This document shows positions 7,570-16,258 of a DNA stretch of 35,360 bases, piece by piece. The stretch is from Atopobium sp. GTDB taxonomy: Bacteria > Actinomycetota > Coriobacteriia > Coriobacteriales > Atopobiaceae. The translations under genes and the position numbers were made by a program. The stretch lies in assembly GCA_022732885.1 (NCBI GenBank), contig JAIJTS010000016.1, positions 1 through 35,360 on the forward strand, in the 5' to 3' direction. How positions within the stretch are numbered: the stretch's first letter is position 1; every line of letters begins with the position of its first letter. Below the pieces are notes generated by a model. It was given only the letters and a program-made list of their open reading frames with translations. It ran no database searches and had not been told where the DNA came from.

Positions 7570-7615
7570 ATGGCGAGAAGATCTTGGTATTAGAAGATCT
7601 TCTCGCCATGTTTTT
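7570..7615 (+). terminator. metY terminator built from an inverted pair of the GGCGAGAAG word
   Basis: ATGGCGAGAAGATCTT (7570-7585) pairs perfectly with AAGATCTTCTCGCCAT (7594-7609) over 16 bp with an 8-nt loop, followed by TTTTT at 7611-7615. The T-run is only on the plus-strand side, so it mainly serves metY, although the hairpin also lies behind the convergent MATE gene. Both arms are copies of TGGCGAGAAG. Confidence 0.9.
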
Positions 7616-7679
7616 GTGAAAAGTACGTTGTTGTGCGGGGTGTGTCCGCCGTGAGGTCAGTGAAACGTAGCAGCTTGCG

Positions 7680-9146
7680 TTATTGAGCTCGGGAGATGGA
7701 CTCAAGATCGAGGTGATCTTCTGGGCTGGAGAGCTCAGATGCTACAAGTTCTGCATCTGTGATCTCGGAGTCTTCTTGTGTGTCAGATGCATCATCTGTG
7801 CCATCTTTGTCTATGCCTTTGAAATGCTTGCGATAGATGTGGATGAGGAAGCCAACAGAAAGCAGAGCCGAGAGAATGTTGGACACAACCGAGACGTACC
7901 AGAGCGCACCCAAGCCCAATGGCCTTAGTACCATAAGAGAGCTGATGGGGAAGATAAGCGCCATGAAGACGCTCAAGAGATTTGAGATCTTTGTCTGCTT
8001 TAGCGCAATAGCCAAGCTCTCGGTGCACATGGTAATCCAGCTGAAAATGAAGATAAATGCGTGGATACGCAGGGCTGGAATGGCCATATTGAGCAGCTCT
8101 TGCGTTCCTTCTGGCAGGTAGAGTTTGACTAAGAACTCTGAGAAGAAAAATGAAACGCAAAAGGCAAAGATGCCAATAATGACGCCTGTGGAGAAGATGT
8201 ACTTCTCGAGAGCAAGTACTCGATCTTTTTTCTTTGCGCCCCAGTTATAACCAATAGCTGGCTGCATGGCGTCTGCCTGACCATAAATGAGCGGCTGGAT
8301 AAGACCGCCAGAATAGAGCAGCACTCCATAAGATGCAATGGCAATATCTCCACCAAGGCTCAGCAGAGCAGTGTTCATAAGCAGGGAATAGATTCTGCTT
8401 GAGATGTTTTGCATAAAGATAGGAAAGCCATTTACAAAAATCTCTTTAATGTGTGTCCAATTAAAGTGTGGTTTCACAAACTTAAGAATTTGTTTGTTGC
8501 CAATAAAAGGCCAGACACCATAAAGGGACGAGAAAGTAATAGAAATACAATATCCCAGAGCCGCGTACTCAACAGAGAGCCCTAAAACGCCTAAAAAGTA
8601 ATATTCAAAAACGGTTCCCAGAATTGCGGAAATAAAGGCAATGCTGGTAGAGCGCCTAATTTTTCCGCAGATTTTGAGGAAATTATCAACAGCATAAGAG
8701 ATGCACATAACCGGCAAGAAAAGGGTCCATACACGCAGGTAGATAGTTCCTTGCTCGGCAATTTTTCCCTGAGCTCCCATCAACGCTAGAACGTTTGGCG
8801 CACAAAAGAAAAAGAAAATTCCGCTGATAACGCCAGTAGTAATGAGCAAGATAAAGGCAATGGTAAAGATGTTATTAGCTGTTTGGTGGTTTTTCTTGCC
8901 ATGTTCAACGGCAATGACCGCAGAGGCACCAACGCCAATAAGGTCGGCAACGGCAAAGCAGAGAATAACCAGTGGAATGGCAATAGTTACCGCGCCAAAA
9001 GACTCCTGACCCAGATAGCGTCCAACAAGGATTCCATCTGCAGTGTCGTAGAGCATTGAAGCAAGCATGGCAATAGCGCCTGGAATTGCTGCTCGTAAAA
9101 ATAATTTAAATGGTGGTGTTTCCGCAAAAAGCTTATTCGATTCCAT
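7680..9146 (-). CDS. MATE-family multidrug/metabolite exporter
   Basis: This 488-residue polytopic protein has about 12 membrane segments and the two-lobe layout of MATE transporters. The N-terminal half starts FKLFLRAAIPGAIAMLASMLY-D and includes GRYLGQESFGAVTIAIP. The second half repeats the pattern (FVNGFPIFMQNISSRIYSLL; IASYGVLLYSGGLIQPLIYG; QPAIGYNWGAKKKDRV). Family members export cationic drugs or metabolites using Na+ or H+ gradients. Here the substrate is unknown. The C-terminal 45 residues are soluble and strongly acidic (DKDGTDDASDTQEDSEITDA), an unusual tail. The start has GAGGAG at good spacing. The leader carries a repeated GGACATGT word that could be an operator. It converges on metY. 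Confidence 0.93.
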   Translation of the reverse strand: MESNKLFAETPPFKLFLRAAIPGAIAMLASMLYDTADGILVGRYLGQESFGAVTIAIPLVILCFAVADLIGVGASAVIAVEHGKKNHQTANNIFTIAFILLITTGVISGIFFFFCAPNVLALMGAQGKIAEQGTIYLRVWTLFLPVMCISYAVDNFLKICGKIRRSTSIAFISAILGTVFEYYFLGVLGLSVEYAALGYCISITFSSLYGVWPFIGNKQILKFVKPHFNWTHIKEIFVNGFPIFMQNISSRIYSLLMNTALLSLGGDIAIASYGVLLYSGGLIQPLIYGQADAMQPAIGYNWGAKKKDRVLALEKYIFSTGVIIGIFAFCVSFFFSEFLVKLYLPEGTQELLNMAIPALRIHAFIFIFSWITMCTESLAIALKQTKISNLLSVFMALIFPISSLMVLRPLGLGALWYVSVVSNILSALLSVGFLIHIYRKHFKGIDKDGTDDASDTQEDSEITDAELVASELSSPEDHLDLESISRAQ

Positions 9147-9167
9147 AGTTCTCCTCGATTAGTGGTG

Positions 9168-9215
9168 GGACATGTCAGACAAGCTCGTGGTGTGGACATG
9201 TAACACGCTCACGAG
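9168..9215. promoter_or_regulatory. Repeated GGACATGT words and inverted repeat ahead of the MATE gene
   Basis: GGACATGT occurs at 9168-9175 and again at 9194-9201, spaced 26 bp, each including the palindrome ACATGT. An overlapping inverted repeat CTCGTG (9184-9189) / CACGAG (9210-9215) also lies here. This is 20-70 bp upstream of the MATE start codon and in the divergent region shared with the plus-strand gene at 9345. It could be a regulator site or an mRNA hairpin. Confidence 0.4.
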
Positions 9216-9344
9216 AAGATTAAAAAAGCATCGAACAAGCCTCCTTACATACATGCAGGTACACGGACAGGTGCAAATACTAACACAGCAAAGTAGCTAA
9301 TGCTATGATTTATTTGAACATTTTTGACAAGTGTGAGGATTTGA

Positions 9345-10502
9345 GTGTCAACAGAACCGAAAAAAGACATTAGCGCTGAACTTTCTGAGCTGACTGGAAG
9401 TTTAGGTGTAGAAGAGTTCTCTAAAAAGGTTGCTGAGGCATCGTCTGAGCTGGCAGAAAACGTTTCTGAAGTAGCAGAACGTGCCGAGAAGATCCTTGTA
9501 GTAGACGAGGATGAACCATTGGACCGCCCTGCTTCTGATCGAGTTAAGGCCACTGTTCCTAGAACTCCTACTCAACACATCTTACGTATTGTCTCAATTG
9601 TTTTGATTGTCTTGGGTGTAGCAGATGTTTTGACTACGTCTGCATCTCTTTTTGCAACTGTTATGGGCTTACAACCAGCTATTCCTTTGGAACAGCTTGA
9701 ATTTAGCGGCGTGTATTTTACGTTTAGCAATAATGTTCTTTTGGGCTATGTGTTTGTATTGCTTATTGGCGTGCTGCAGGTTGTAACCTCGGTACTTGGA
9801 TTACGTGCAGCCAAGGACTCATCAAAAGTTGAACCCTACAGATTTCTTTGCTATCTGATTGGTTTGATTATTCTGGTAGGAATTTTATGGGCTTGGGGTA
9901 GAGGAGACTTGATTATCCTGGATCCATTCATCCAGCTCAATACCATTGTATACGTGGTAATTTGCTCTAATCTTGCGGATAAAGTAAAGAAAGAGCATGA
10001 TCAAGGCGTTGTGGGAACTACCTATTGGCGCTCTCGTCACCAGCGAGTTCTTCACTTGTTTGCGCTGGTATCTATTACGTTTAGTGGCATTGCTCTTTTT
10101 CTGGTTCTCATTTTGCTTGGATTGCATGATTTTTCTAGGGTTGTGAATCTGCCCGCCCTGACAATCGTTAATCAATTTCTTGCACAACAGGGAATCCTCA
10201 CCATTTTCTTGGTGACGCTAGGTGCGGCATTTTCTCTTATTGCAGGTCTTTTAGCTCTAAAGGGCTCAAACGATGCCCGATTTATTAGACCGTATATTCT
10301 TGCTGTTACCGTTATTGTTCTGTTTGACGTAGCAAGAATTATCTTTACGGCACTAACGCAGGGCATTCCTGCCGTAACCAGTCAGGATATCTTTGAGCTT
10401 GTTTACAACGCCTCCGGATTGTATTTGGCTATTCGTATTGAGGCAGGGCTTCCCAATAGCTATGGTTTGCGCTTGTGGAAGAAGATTCGCTCAAGGTCCT
10501 AG
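9345..10502 (+). CDS. Internally duplicated integral membrane protein of unknown function
   Basis: This protein of 385 residues starts at GTG (9345), with GAGGA 6 nt upstream. Residues 1-75 are soluble, acidic and likely coiled coil (EEFSKKVAEASSELAENVSE, then AERAEKILVVDEDE). The rest holds about eight membrane segments arranged as two similar four-helix units, roughly residues 78-210 and 233-365. Matching landmarks are GVLQVVTSVLGLRAAKDSS...YRFLCYLIGLIILVGI in unit 1 and GAAFSLIAGLLALKGSNDA...RPYILAVTVIVLFDVARIIF in unit 2, each ending in a similar helix (VVICSNLADKV and GLYLAIRIEAG). I recognise no transport or enzyme motif. It is single-gene, with its own terminator, between the divergent MATE gene and the convergent dipeptidase. 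The Glu/Asp-rich head might bind partners in the cytosol. Confidence 0.85.
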   Translation: MSTEPKKDISAELSELTGSLGVEEFSKKVAEASSELAENVSEVAERAEKILVVDEDEPLDRPASDRVKATVPRTPTQHILRIVSIVLIVLGVADVLTTSASLFATVMGLQPAIPLEQLEFSGVYFTFSNNVLLGYVFVLLIGVLQVVTSVLGLRAAKDSSKVEPYRFLCYLIGLIILVGILWAWGRGDLIILDPFIQLNTIVYVVICSNLADKVKKEHDQGVVGTTYWRSRHQRVLHLFALVSITFSGIALFLVLILLGLHDFSRVVNLPALTIVNQFLAQQGILTIFLVTLGAAFSLIAGLLALKGSNDARFIRPYILAVTVIVLFDVARIIFTALTQGIPAVTSQDIFELVYNASGLYLAIRIEAGLPNSYGLRLWKKIRSRS

Positions 10503-10524
10503 CATCAAAAGTAACTCCATGTAA

Positions 10525-10558
10525 AAAGCCTCTACATCCTTTTGGATGCAGAGGCTTT
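10525..10558. terminator. Bidirectional terminator between convergent genes
   Basis: AAAGCCTCTACATCC (10525-10539) pairs with GGATGCAGAGGCTTT (10544-10558), with one mismatch, around a TTTT loop. A-rich sequence before (10523-10527) and T-rich after allow use from both strands, serving the membrane protein ending at 10502 and the dipeptidase ending at 10585. Confidence 0.8.
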
Positions 10559-10584
10559 ATGCTTACAGTTCTGCGCTTGTAGCT

Positions 10585-12030
10585 TTACAGGTCAAGCTGC
10601 ATCAGACGAGCAATGCTGACAATGTAAATCTTGAGGGCGCGCTTGAGCCACTCTTCAGAGATTCCCTCATCAGGGCCGTGCTCCATACCAACCCACTCAG
10701 GCAGGTCTTTTGCAGCCTTGCTGTCATAAGGACCAAAGGCAACTGCGCGCTTAAAATGACGTGCATAGGTGCCGCCGCCAATAACAAATGCCTGCTCATC
10801 GCTGCCGGTGTACTCATGGAACGTATCAAGAAGGGTAGTAATTTCAGGGGAGCTTGGATCAATGTAGAAAGGCACGGCATCGGAGAGAACCTCAAAGGTG
10901 CAGCCGTGATCTTCGCCAAGCTCAGTCATGCGCTTAGTGATAGCCTCGCCAGTGGTGGAAGTAGGATAGCGAGAGTCAATGGTCTGTACGTAGACATCGC
11001 CCTTGGTACGGATAGTACCAGAGATGCAGGTCAGAGGACCAAACTTGTCGTCAGCACTCTGGATGCCAGTGCCAGTACCATCAGTGGTTGAGCAAAGCTG
11101 CTGTGAGAAGGTCAAGAAGCCGCGCTCTTCTTCTCCACAGAGGTTGTTGTCAAGCAGGTAGGTTACAAGTAGGCCAATTGCGTTGACAGTTCCCTCAGGC
11201 ATGGAAGCGTGTCCACCCTTACCTGTTGCGTTAATGCGTGCAAGTTTGGTGCCATCACCCTCAACGCCTGCGTCTTCAACCTTGATGGAATCAGTATCAG
11301 CCAAGGTAGATGCATCAGCGCGAACAAGTGCGCTTGCAAGACCTGGAATTGCGTTAGGTACGGTGCCGCCATCAAGCTCAACGATCTTCTTGCTGTGCGC
11401 ACCTGCAATCTTTGAAGACGTGAACTGTGCGTGATACACGCCCTTCTCGCCGCAGATAAGAGGGAACTCAGCATCTGGGGTGAAGCAGAAGGTTGGCTCT
11501 GGATATTTGGAGAGGTAGTAAGGGACGTCACCCATGCCAGTTTCCTCGTTGTTGCCAACAATGGCGCGCAGGGTGTAAGGGAGTTTCTTTCCGGTCTTTT
11601 TAACCTGCTCAACAAAGTAGTGAGCTGCCCAGAGCGAGAGGGCCAGAGGACCCTTATCGTCAAGAACACCACGGCCCAGGATGAAGCCCTCACGACGGGT
11701 AACGTCAAGTGGGTCTACCGTCCAACCTTTGCCCAGAGGGACAATGTCGGAGTGAGCAATGGTAGCAAGGTACTTCTCGGACTCACCAGGAAGGTCTCCA
11801 AAGCCCAGATAACCGTCTACATTTGTAGTCTCAAGGCCTAGGCGCTTTGCAATTTCAAGACCGCGGCAAAGTGCCTCATAAGACTTTGGGCCCCAAGGCT
11901 TGCCAGGCTCTGCTAGAGACAGATCCTCAACGGACTCTACCTGCACAAGGTAGCGGATATCCTCAATAATCTCTTCCCAGTGCTCGTTAACAAACGCCTC
12001 AGCGCTTGCTTTGAGTTCTGCATCAGTCAT
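10585..12030 (-). CDS. pepV: M20-family dipeptidase (PepV/Sapep type)
   Basis: This 481-residue zinc aminodipeptidase of family M20 probably cleaves cytosolic dipeptides. Metal and catalytic motifs are in order: IAHSDIVPLG (H93, D95), LGRGVLDDKGP (bridging Asp at about 124), GNNEETGMGD (catalytic and metal Glu at about 162-163), TPDAEFPL (metal Asp in the segment after 190), and a C-terminal GGGTYARHFKRAVAFGP with the last metal His. GKGGHASMPEG marks the lid domain. I placed the start at 12030 because GAGGAG lies just upstream; 13 further in-frame codons upstream to 12069 lack a ribosome site. The long form with PDAEFPL matches PepV/Sapep rather than DapE or ArgE. It is monocistronic. Confidence 0.92.
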   Translation of the reverse strand: MTDAELKASAEAFVNEHWEEIIEDIRYLVQVESVEDLSLAEPGKPWGPKSYEALCRGLEIAKRLGLETTNVDGYLGFGDLPGESEKYLATIAHSDIVPLGKGWTVDPLDVTRREGFILGRGVLDDKGPLALSLWAAHYFVEQVKKTGKKLPYTLRAIVGNNEETGMGDVPYYLSKYPEPTFCFTPDAEFPLICGEKGVYHAQFTSSKIAGAHSKKIVELDGGTVPNAIPGLASALVRADASTLADTDSIKVEDAGVEGDGTKLARINATGKGGHASMPEGTVNAIGLLVTYLLDNNLCGEEERGFLTFSQQLCSTTDGTGTGIQSADDKFGPLTCISGTIRTKGDVYVQTIDSRYPTSTTGEAITKRMTELGEDHGCTFEVLSDAVPFYIDPSSPEITTLLDTFHEYTGSDEQAFVIGGGTYARHFKRAVAFGPYDSKAAKDLPEWVGMEHGPDEGISEEWLKRALKIYIVSIARLMQLDL

Positions 12031-12174
12031 GAAAAACTCCTCTAATTTAAACGTTTGACCTTGAAACATATGGAGAACGGCGGTTTTAGCGGTGTCTTAC
12101 GTATGAAATAGTCAAGGTCGGGAACAAGGTACTAGTTACACTATACTTAATACCCCTTCTCAAAGGAGTTAACT

Positions 12175-12696
12175 ATGAAGAAAAAAACTTTTATTGGAAA
12201 CGCATCATTTCTTGGCGTTTTAACGGTTCTTGGAATTGTTTTGATGGTACTTCGTCAAACGCTGCCTCAAGACCCTTCCACACCGCTGTTCTATTCCTAT
12301 TTTGTTGCGCCAATCATGATGTATTTTGGCATCGCTGGTCTGGTAGGCCTACTCATTGCACGCAATACTGGTTTTTCTGTGACTAAGACAGCGGCAGTTG
12401 TGCTGCGTACTTTTGCAGCAATCCTCTTTGTACTGCCATTCTTTTTCTTCCTGATTGTGGTGCTTCCTTGGACTCTTCTTAGAGGTCTTTTTGCCCTCTT
12501 GATGGTTGTTATGCTCTATGCGCCATGGTTTTGGGTGCTCTTTGGCCTGTTCTATGGCTTGAGCTGGGCTCAGCAGAAAGTTATTGAAGACGTTAGCGCT
12601 GATCCATTTGCAGAGGATGCGTTGGCTCAGAAAGCTGCTGGTGAGAAAACCGATGTAGCTGGCACAGATACGGCTAACGAGGACACAGTAAACTAA
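12175..12696 (+). CDS. Small multi-pass membrane protein of unknown function
   Basis: This protein of 173 residues has an AAAGGAG ribosome site 6 nt before the ATG. It has four or five hydrophobic segments: about 10-28, 45-63, 75-98 and 105-130, the last two very aromatic (FVLPFFFFLIVVLPW; VVMLYAPWFWVLFGLFYGL). The C-terminal 40 residues are polar and acidic. I recognise no family. It ends 47 nt before the start of the giant ABC transporter with no terminator between, so the pair is probably one operon. A role as an accessory membrane subunit or a protein protecting the transporter is an inference from position only. A TATACT box at 12142-12147 could be its -10 element, but no good -35 was seen. 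Confidence 0.75.
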   Translation: MKKKTFIGNASFLGVLTVLGIVLMVLRQTLPQDPSTPLFYSYFVAPIMMYFGIAGLVGLLIARNTGFSVTKTAAVVLRTFAAILFVLPFFFFLIVVLPWTLLRGLFALLMVVMLYAPWFWVLFGLFYGLSWAQQKVIEDVSADPFAEDALAQKAAGEKTDVAGTDTANEDTVN

Positions 12697-12743
12697 CACT
12701 ACAGCCCAGCGCTCTCTGCGGCCCTACTAGAAAGAAGCAACTA

Positions 12744-15700
12744 GTGCTTGAGCTCAAAGGTATTTCAAAACGTTATAACACTGGTGGATTTGAACAGACT
12801 GCAATGGATCATATTTCCGTTGCCTTTAGAGATAATGAGTTTGTAGCAATTCTTGGCCCTTCGGGCTCAGGAAAAACTACTATGCTCAACGTAATTGGTG
12901 GTCTTGACCGTTTTGACTCGGGAGACTTACTGATAGACGGCATTTCTACCAAGAAGTTCAAAGAAAAAGACTGGGATACTTATAGAAATAACCGCATTGG
13001 TTTTGTATTTCAGAGCTATAACCTTATTCCTCACCAAAGTGTTGTAAGTAATGTTGAGCTTGCGTTGACACTTTCTGGCGTTTCTAAGGCAGAGCGTCAT
13101 GAACGCGCTCTTGAAGCCCTTGATAAGGTTGGTCTTAAAGCGCACGCAAACAAGCGTCCAAATCAGCTTTCTGGTGGACAGATGCAGCGTGTGGCCATTG
13201 CTCGAGCCTTGGTAAATGATCCAGAGATTCTATTGGCAGATGAGCCAACAGGCGCTCTTGATTCTTCAACATCTGTTCAAGTCATGGATTTGCTCAAAGA
13301 GGTAGCCAAGGACCGTCTGGTTATTATGGTTACCCACAACCCAGAGCTTGCTCATCAATATGCAACACGCATTGTCGAGCTGGCAGATGGTCAGGTAACT
13401 GCTGACTCAGATTCATTCGATGTTTTAAGTGTTGCACATCGTGAAGCAAAGCCTTCTCGCAAAACATCAATGTCATTTTTGACTGCACTGGGTCTCTCGT
13501 TCAATAACCTTATGACCAAAAAGGGCCGTACGCTTATGACGGCGTTTGCGGGTTCTATTGGCATCATTGGTATTGCGGCAATTTTGGCGCTTGCAAATGG
13601 CGCAAATGAGTACATTAAGAAAGTTGAGGAGGATACGCTTTCAATGTATCCACTTACCATCTCTGAACAGGCCGTTAATATTTCTTCCTTTATTTCTGGA
13701 AGTGGAAGTAGTTCTGACTCGGCTGATTCTCAAAGTCAAGATGTTCAGAGTGAAATGACGCAGAATCAGAAAAACGCGGAAGCTGCAAAGATAGAAAATC
13801 AGCCTGCAGAAGGCGCTATCCCTACAAATAATAGATTGGGAATGCAAGCAGCAAGTATTGGTTCTAATGATCTGACCAGTCTGAAGGCATTTCTTGACAA
13901 GAATGGCGGAGGAATTAACTCGTACGCAAGTGCTATTACGTATGGCTATGCTGTAAGCCCTTTTATTTATCTGCCTGCAGGTGCTGATTCCAGCTCTTCT
14001 GATCCTGTCCAGGTGCAGCCAGACGTTACCTTCTCAAAGGTAACTCCTAAGATTCCGTCGTATAGTCCGCTTGCATCTTTTGCTAGTACGAGGCTTTTTG
14101 ATGAACTTCCTGGAAATCCTTCTATTTACGAGGATCGTTATACAGTACGTGCGGGCAGATGGCCAACTGCTTGGAATGAAGCTGTTTTAGTATTGCGTCC
14201 AAACGGAACTATGGATGACTTCTTGGAGTACACGCTTGGTTTGCGTGACTACGCTGGTTTGCGTTCTGCAGTTGACAAAATTGCAAATGGTGAATCAGGC
14301 ACTCTTGAAGAACCAAACAATACATACACCTATGAGCAGCTTATGTCTCCAACATTTAAGCTGGTTATGCCCAATCAGCGCTATGTATGGGATGGCAGCC
14401 TTGGCGTCTGGACAGATAAGTCTGACGATCAGACATACATGAATAACCTCATTTCTAATGCTCCTGAACTGCATATTGTTGGTGTTGTCCAGGCAAAAGA
14501 TCCAACCACTTCTGGCGCTTTGACCGAGGGCATCTACTACACACCTCAACTGACGCAGAAGATGATTTCTGATGCAGCAGCTTCTCCTATTGTTCAAGAT
14601 CAGATGAATCGACCAGACGTTGACGTCTTTACTGGTAAGACCTTTGAGGACGAGAAGAACGGTCAAACTTCTGAGGGACTTTCTATTAGTTCGCTGATTT
14701 CTATTGATTCAAGTGCACTTTCTTCGGCGTTCAACTTTAATCCACAGGCGCTGAACTTCTCGTCAATTAATTTATCTGGTTTGGATATGTCCTCACTAGA
14801 TCTTTCCGACGTTCAGTTACCTGCTTTTGACCCTTCACAGCTTAATCTGTCTGATAGCAATATTTTGTCTTCTGTTACCTCTTCACTTGATCCAGCTACA
14901 TTAGCGGCAGCTTTCCCAGAGCTTTCTGCAGCAGATGTTCAGCAGATTCTTTCTGGTATTACCGTTAACTTTAAACCAGGTGGGCAAGCTGCTATTTCTT
15001 CGCTTATGGGCAATATTGCACTTGGGTGGAATTCTTGGAGTGCGGCTAACCCCGGCAAGACTATGGCTGACTACCTTGCAACAGATCAGGTGCGTACGCA
15101 GATAGCAACTACAGTTTCTTCTGCAATTGATACCGATGACCTGCAGCACCAGCTGGTTACCGCTTTGGCTCATAAGCTGGGAACCAACCCTGATCTTCCA
15201 AGCGTTCAGGCCGAAGTTGCTCAGAGGCTTATGAGTGCTTATCAATCACAAATAGCAAGTGCGCTTTCGGCGGCAATTACGCGTGCTATGAGCACTTACG
15301 TGCGATCTGCGCTAACCAGTGTAATGACACAGGTTGCTTCTAAGATGCAAGGTCAGATTGCAGGTGCTCTGGGCACTGCAATGCAAGGTGTCTTAGCAAA
15401 TATGTCTCATGCAATGCAGGTAGACCCTTCAATTTTAGCAAGCGCTTTTAAGCTTAACGCCGACCCGTCTCAGCTTGCTGCCATTGCAGCATCGATGATG
15501 CGCGCTACACCTGCCACCTATGAATCAAATCTTACTAAGATGGGGTACGCAGACCTCAATAAGCCTACGTCAATCAACATTTATCCTAAAGACTTTGCAA
15601 GCAAAGAAAAAATTGTTGAAATTCTTAATAAATACAATGCGGATGCAAAGGCAGCTGGTGAGGAGTCTAAGGTTGTTACCTATACCGACCTTGTTGGCGC

Positions 15701-16136
15701 ATTGATGAGTTCTGTCACGCTGATTGTTGACATGATTTCGGCAATGCTGATTGCGTTTGTTTCTATCTCGCTTGTTGTTTCAAGCATAATGATTGGCATC
15801 ATTACGTTCATTTCGGTGCTTGAACGTAAAAAGGAGATTGGTATTCTGCGCTCCATTGGTGCTTCCAGGCGAGACATTGCCAACGTTTTTAATGCTGAGA
15901 CGTTTATCGAAGGCCTCATCTCTGGCGTTATGGGCATAGGCATTACACAGCTGCTCATTTTGCCCGCAAATGCTGTGATCAAAGCCATGTTTAATGTAGA
16001 TAATTTAGTGATTTTACCGCTCAATGGCGCACTTATTTTGATTCTGATTAGCGTTGTCCTGACACTCCTTGCAGGCCTTATTCCTGCAGGTAGAGCAGCT
16101 AAGTCCGATCCAGTTCAGGCACTGAGGAGCGAGTAG
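12744..16136 (+). CDS. Giant MacB-like ABC transporter, fused ATPase and FtsX-type permease
   Basis: This protein of 1130 residues starts at GTG (12744) with a weak GA-rich ribosome site. Residues 1-220 are a complete ABC ATPase of the LolD/MacB class: Walker A GPSGSGKT (38-45), Q-loop Q90, LSGGQ (142-146), Walker B ILLADE (162-167) and H-loop H198. One membrane helix lies at about 262-285. About 700 extracellular residues follow, then three C-terminal helices of the FtsX permease domain (from about 985), with the ERKKEIGILRSIGASRRDI segment and a final GRAAKSDPVQALR. The external domain is much larger than in usual MacB proteins. It contains an Asx/Leu/Ser pentapeptide-like patch (INLSGLDMSSLDLSDVQL) and an Ala-rich helical part. 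Such proteins act by mechanotransmission on envelope substrates or peptides rather than classic transport. The substrate is unknown. Confidence 0.9.
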   Translation: MLELKGISKRYNTGGFEQTAMDHISVAFRDNEFVAILGPSGSGKTTMLNVIGGLDRFDSGDLLIDGISTKKFKEKDWDTYRNNRIGFVFQSYNLIPHQSVVSNVELALTLSGVSKAERHERALEALDKVGLKAHANKRPNQLSGGQMQRVAIARALVNDPEILLADEPTGALDSSTSVQVMDLLKEVAKDRLVIMVTHNPELAHQYATRIVELADGQVTADSDSFDVLSVAHREAKPSRKTSMSFLTALGLSFNNLMTKKGRTLMTAFAGSIGIIGIAAILALANGANEYIKKVEEDTLSMYPLTISEQAVNISSFISGSGSSSDSADSQSQDVQSEMTQNQKNAEAAKIENQPAEGAIPTNNRLGMQAASIGSNDLTSLKAFLDKNGGGINSYASAITYGYAVSPFIYLPAGADSSSSDPVQVQPDVTFSKVTPKIPSYSPLASFASTRLFDELPGNPSIYEDRYTVRAGRWPTAWNEAVLVLRPNGTMDDFLEYTLGLRDYAGLRSAVDKIANGESGTLEEPNNTYTYEQLMSPTFKLVMPNQRYVWDGSLGVWTDKSDDQTYMNNLISNAPELHIVGVVQAKDPTTSGALTEGIYYTPQLTQKMISDAAASPIVQDQMNRPDVDVFTGKTFEDEKNGQTSEGLSISSLISIDSSALSSAFNFNPQALNFSSINLSGLDMSSLDLSDVQLPAFDPSQLNLSDSNILSSVTSSLDPATLAAAFPELSAADVQQILSGITVNFKPGGQAAISSLMGNIALGWNSWSAANPGKTMADYLATDQVRTQIATTVSSAIDTDDLQHQLVTALAHKLGTNPDLPSVQAEVAQRLMSAYQSQIASALSAAITRAMSTYVRSALTSVMTQVASKMQGQIAGALGTAMQGVLANMSHAMQVDPSILASAFKLNADPSQLAAIAASMMRATPATYESNLTKMGYADLNKPTSINIYPKDFASKEKIVEILNKYNADAKAAGEESKVVTYTDLVGALMSSVTLIVDMISAMLIAFVSISLVVSSIMIGIITFISVLERKKEIGILRSIGASRRDIANVFNAETFIEGLISGVMGIGITQLLILPANAVIKAMFNVDNLVILPLNGALILILISVVLTLLAGLIPAGRAAKSDPVQALRSE

Positions 16137-16198
16137 CTCTCTGCCTGAGTGCGCCGTCTGGCGAGAAGATCGTCTAGCTACATCTCATGCCTCACAAG

Positions 16199-16234
16199 AA
16201 AAGCCCTGTCATACGTGTGTATGACAGGGCTTTT
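16199..16234. terminator. Strong bidirectional terminator
   Basis: AAAAGCCCTGTCATAC (16199-16214) pairs perfectly with GTATGACAGGGCTTTT (16219-16234) around a 4-nt loop. It has an A-tract on one side and a T-tract on the other, and lies between the ABC transporter (ends 16136) and the minus-strand metalloprotease (ends 16259), so it can stop transcription from both sides. Confidence 0.93.
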
Positions 16235-16258
16235 GCGGTTTTGTTGCAGCTACCAGGC

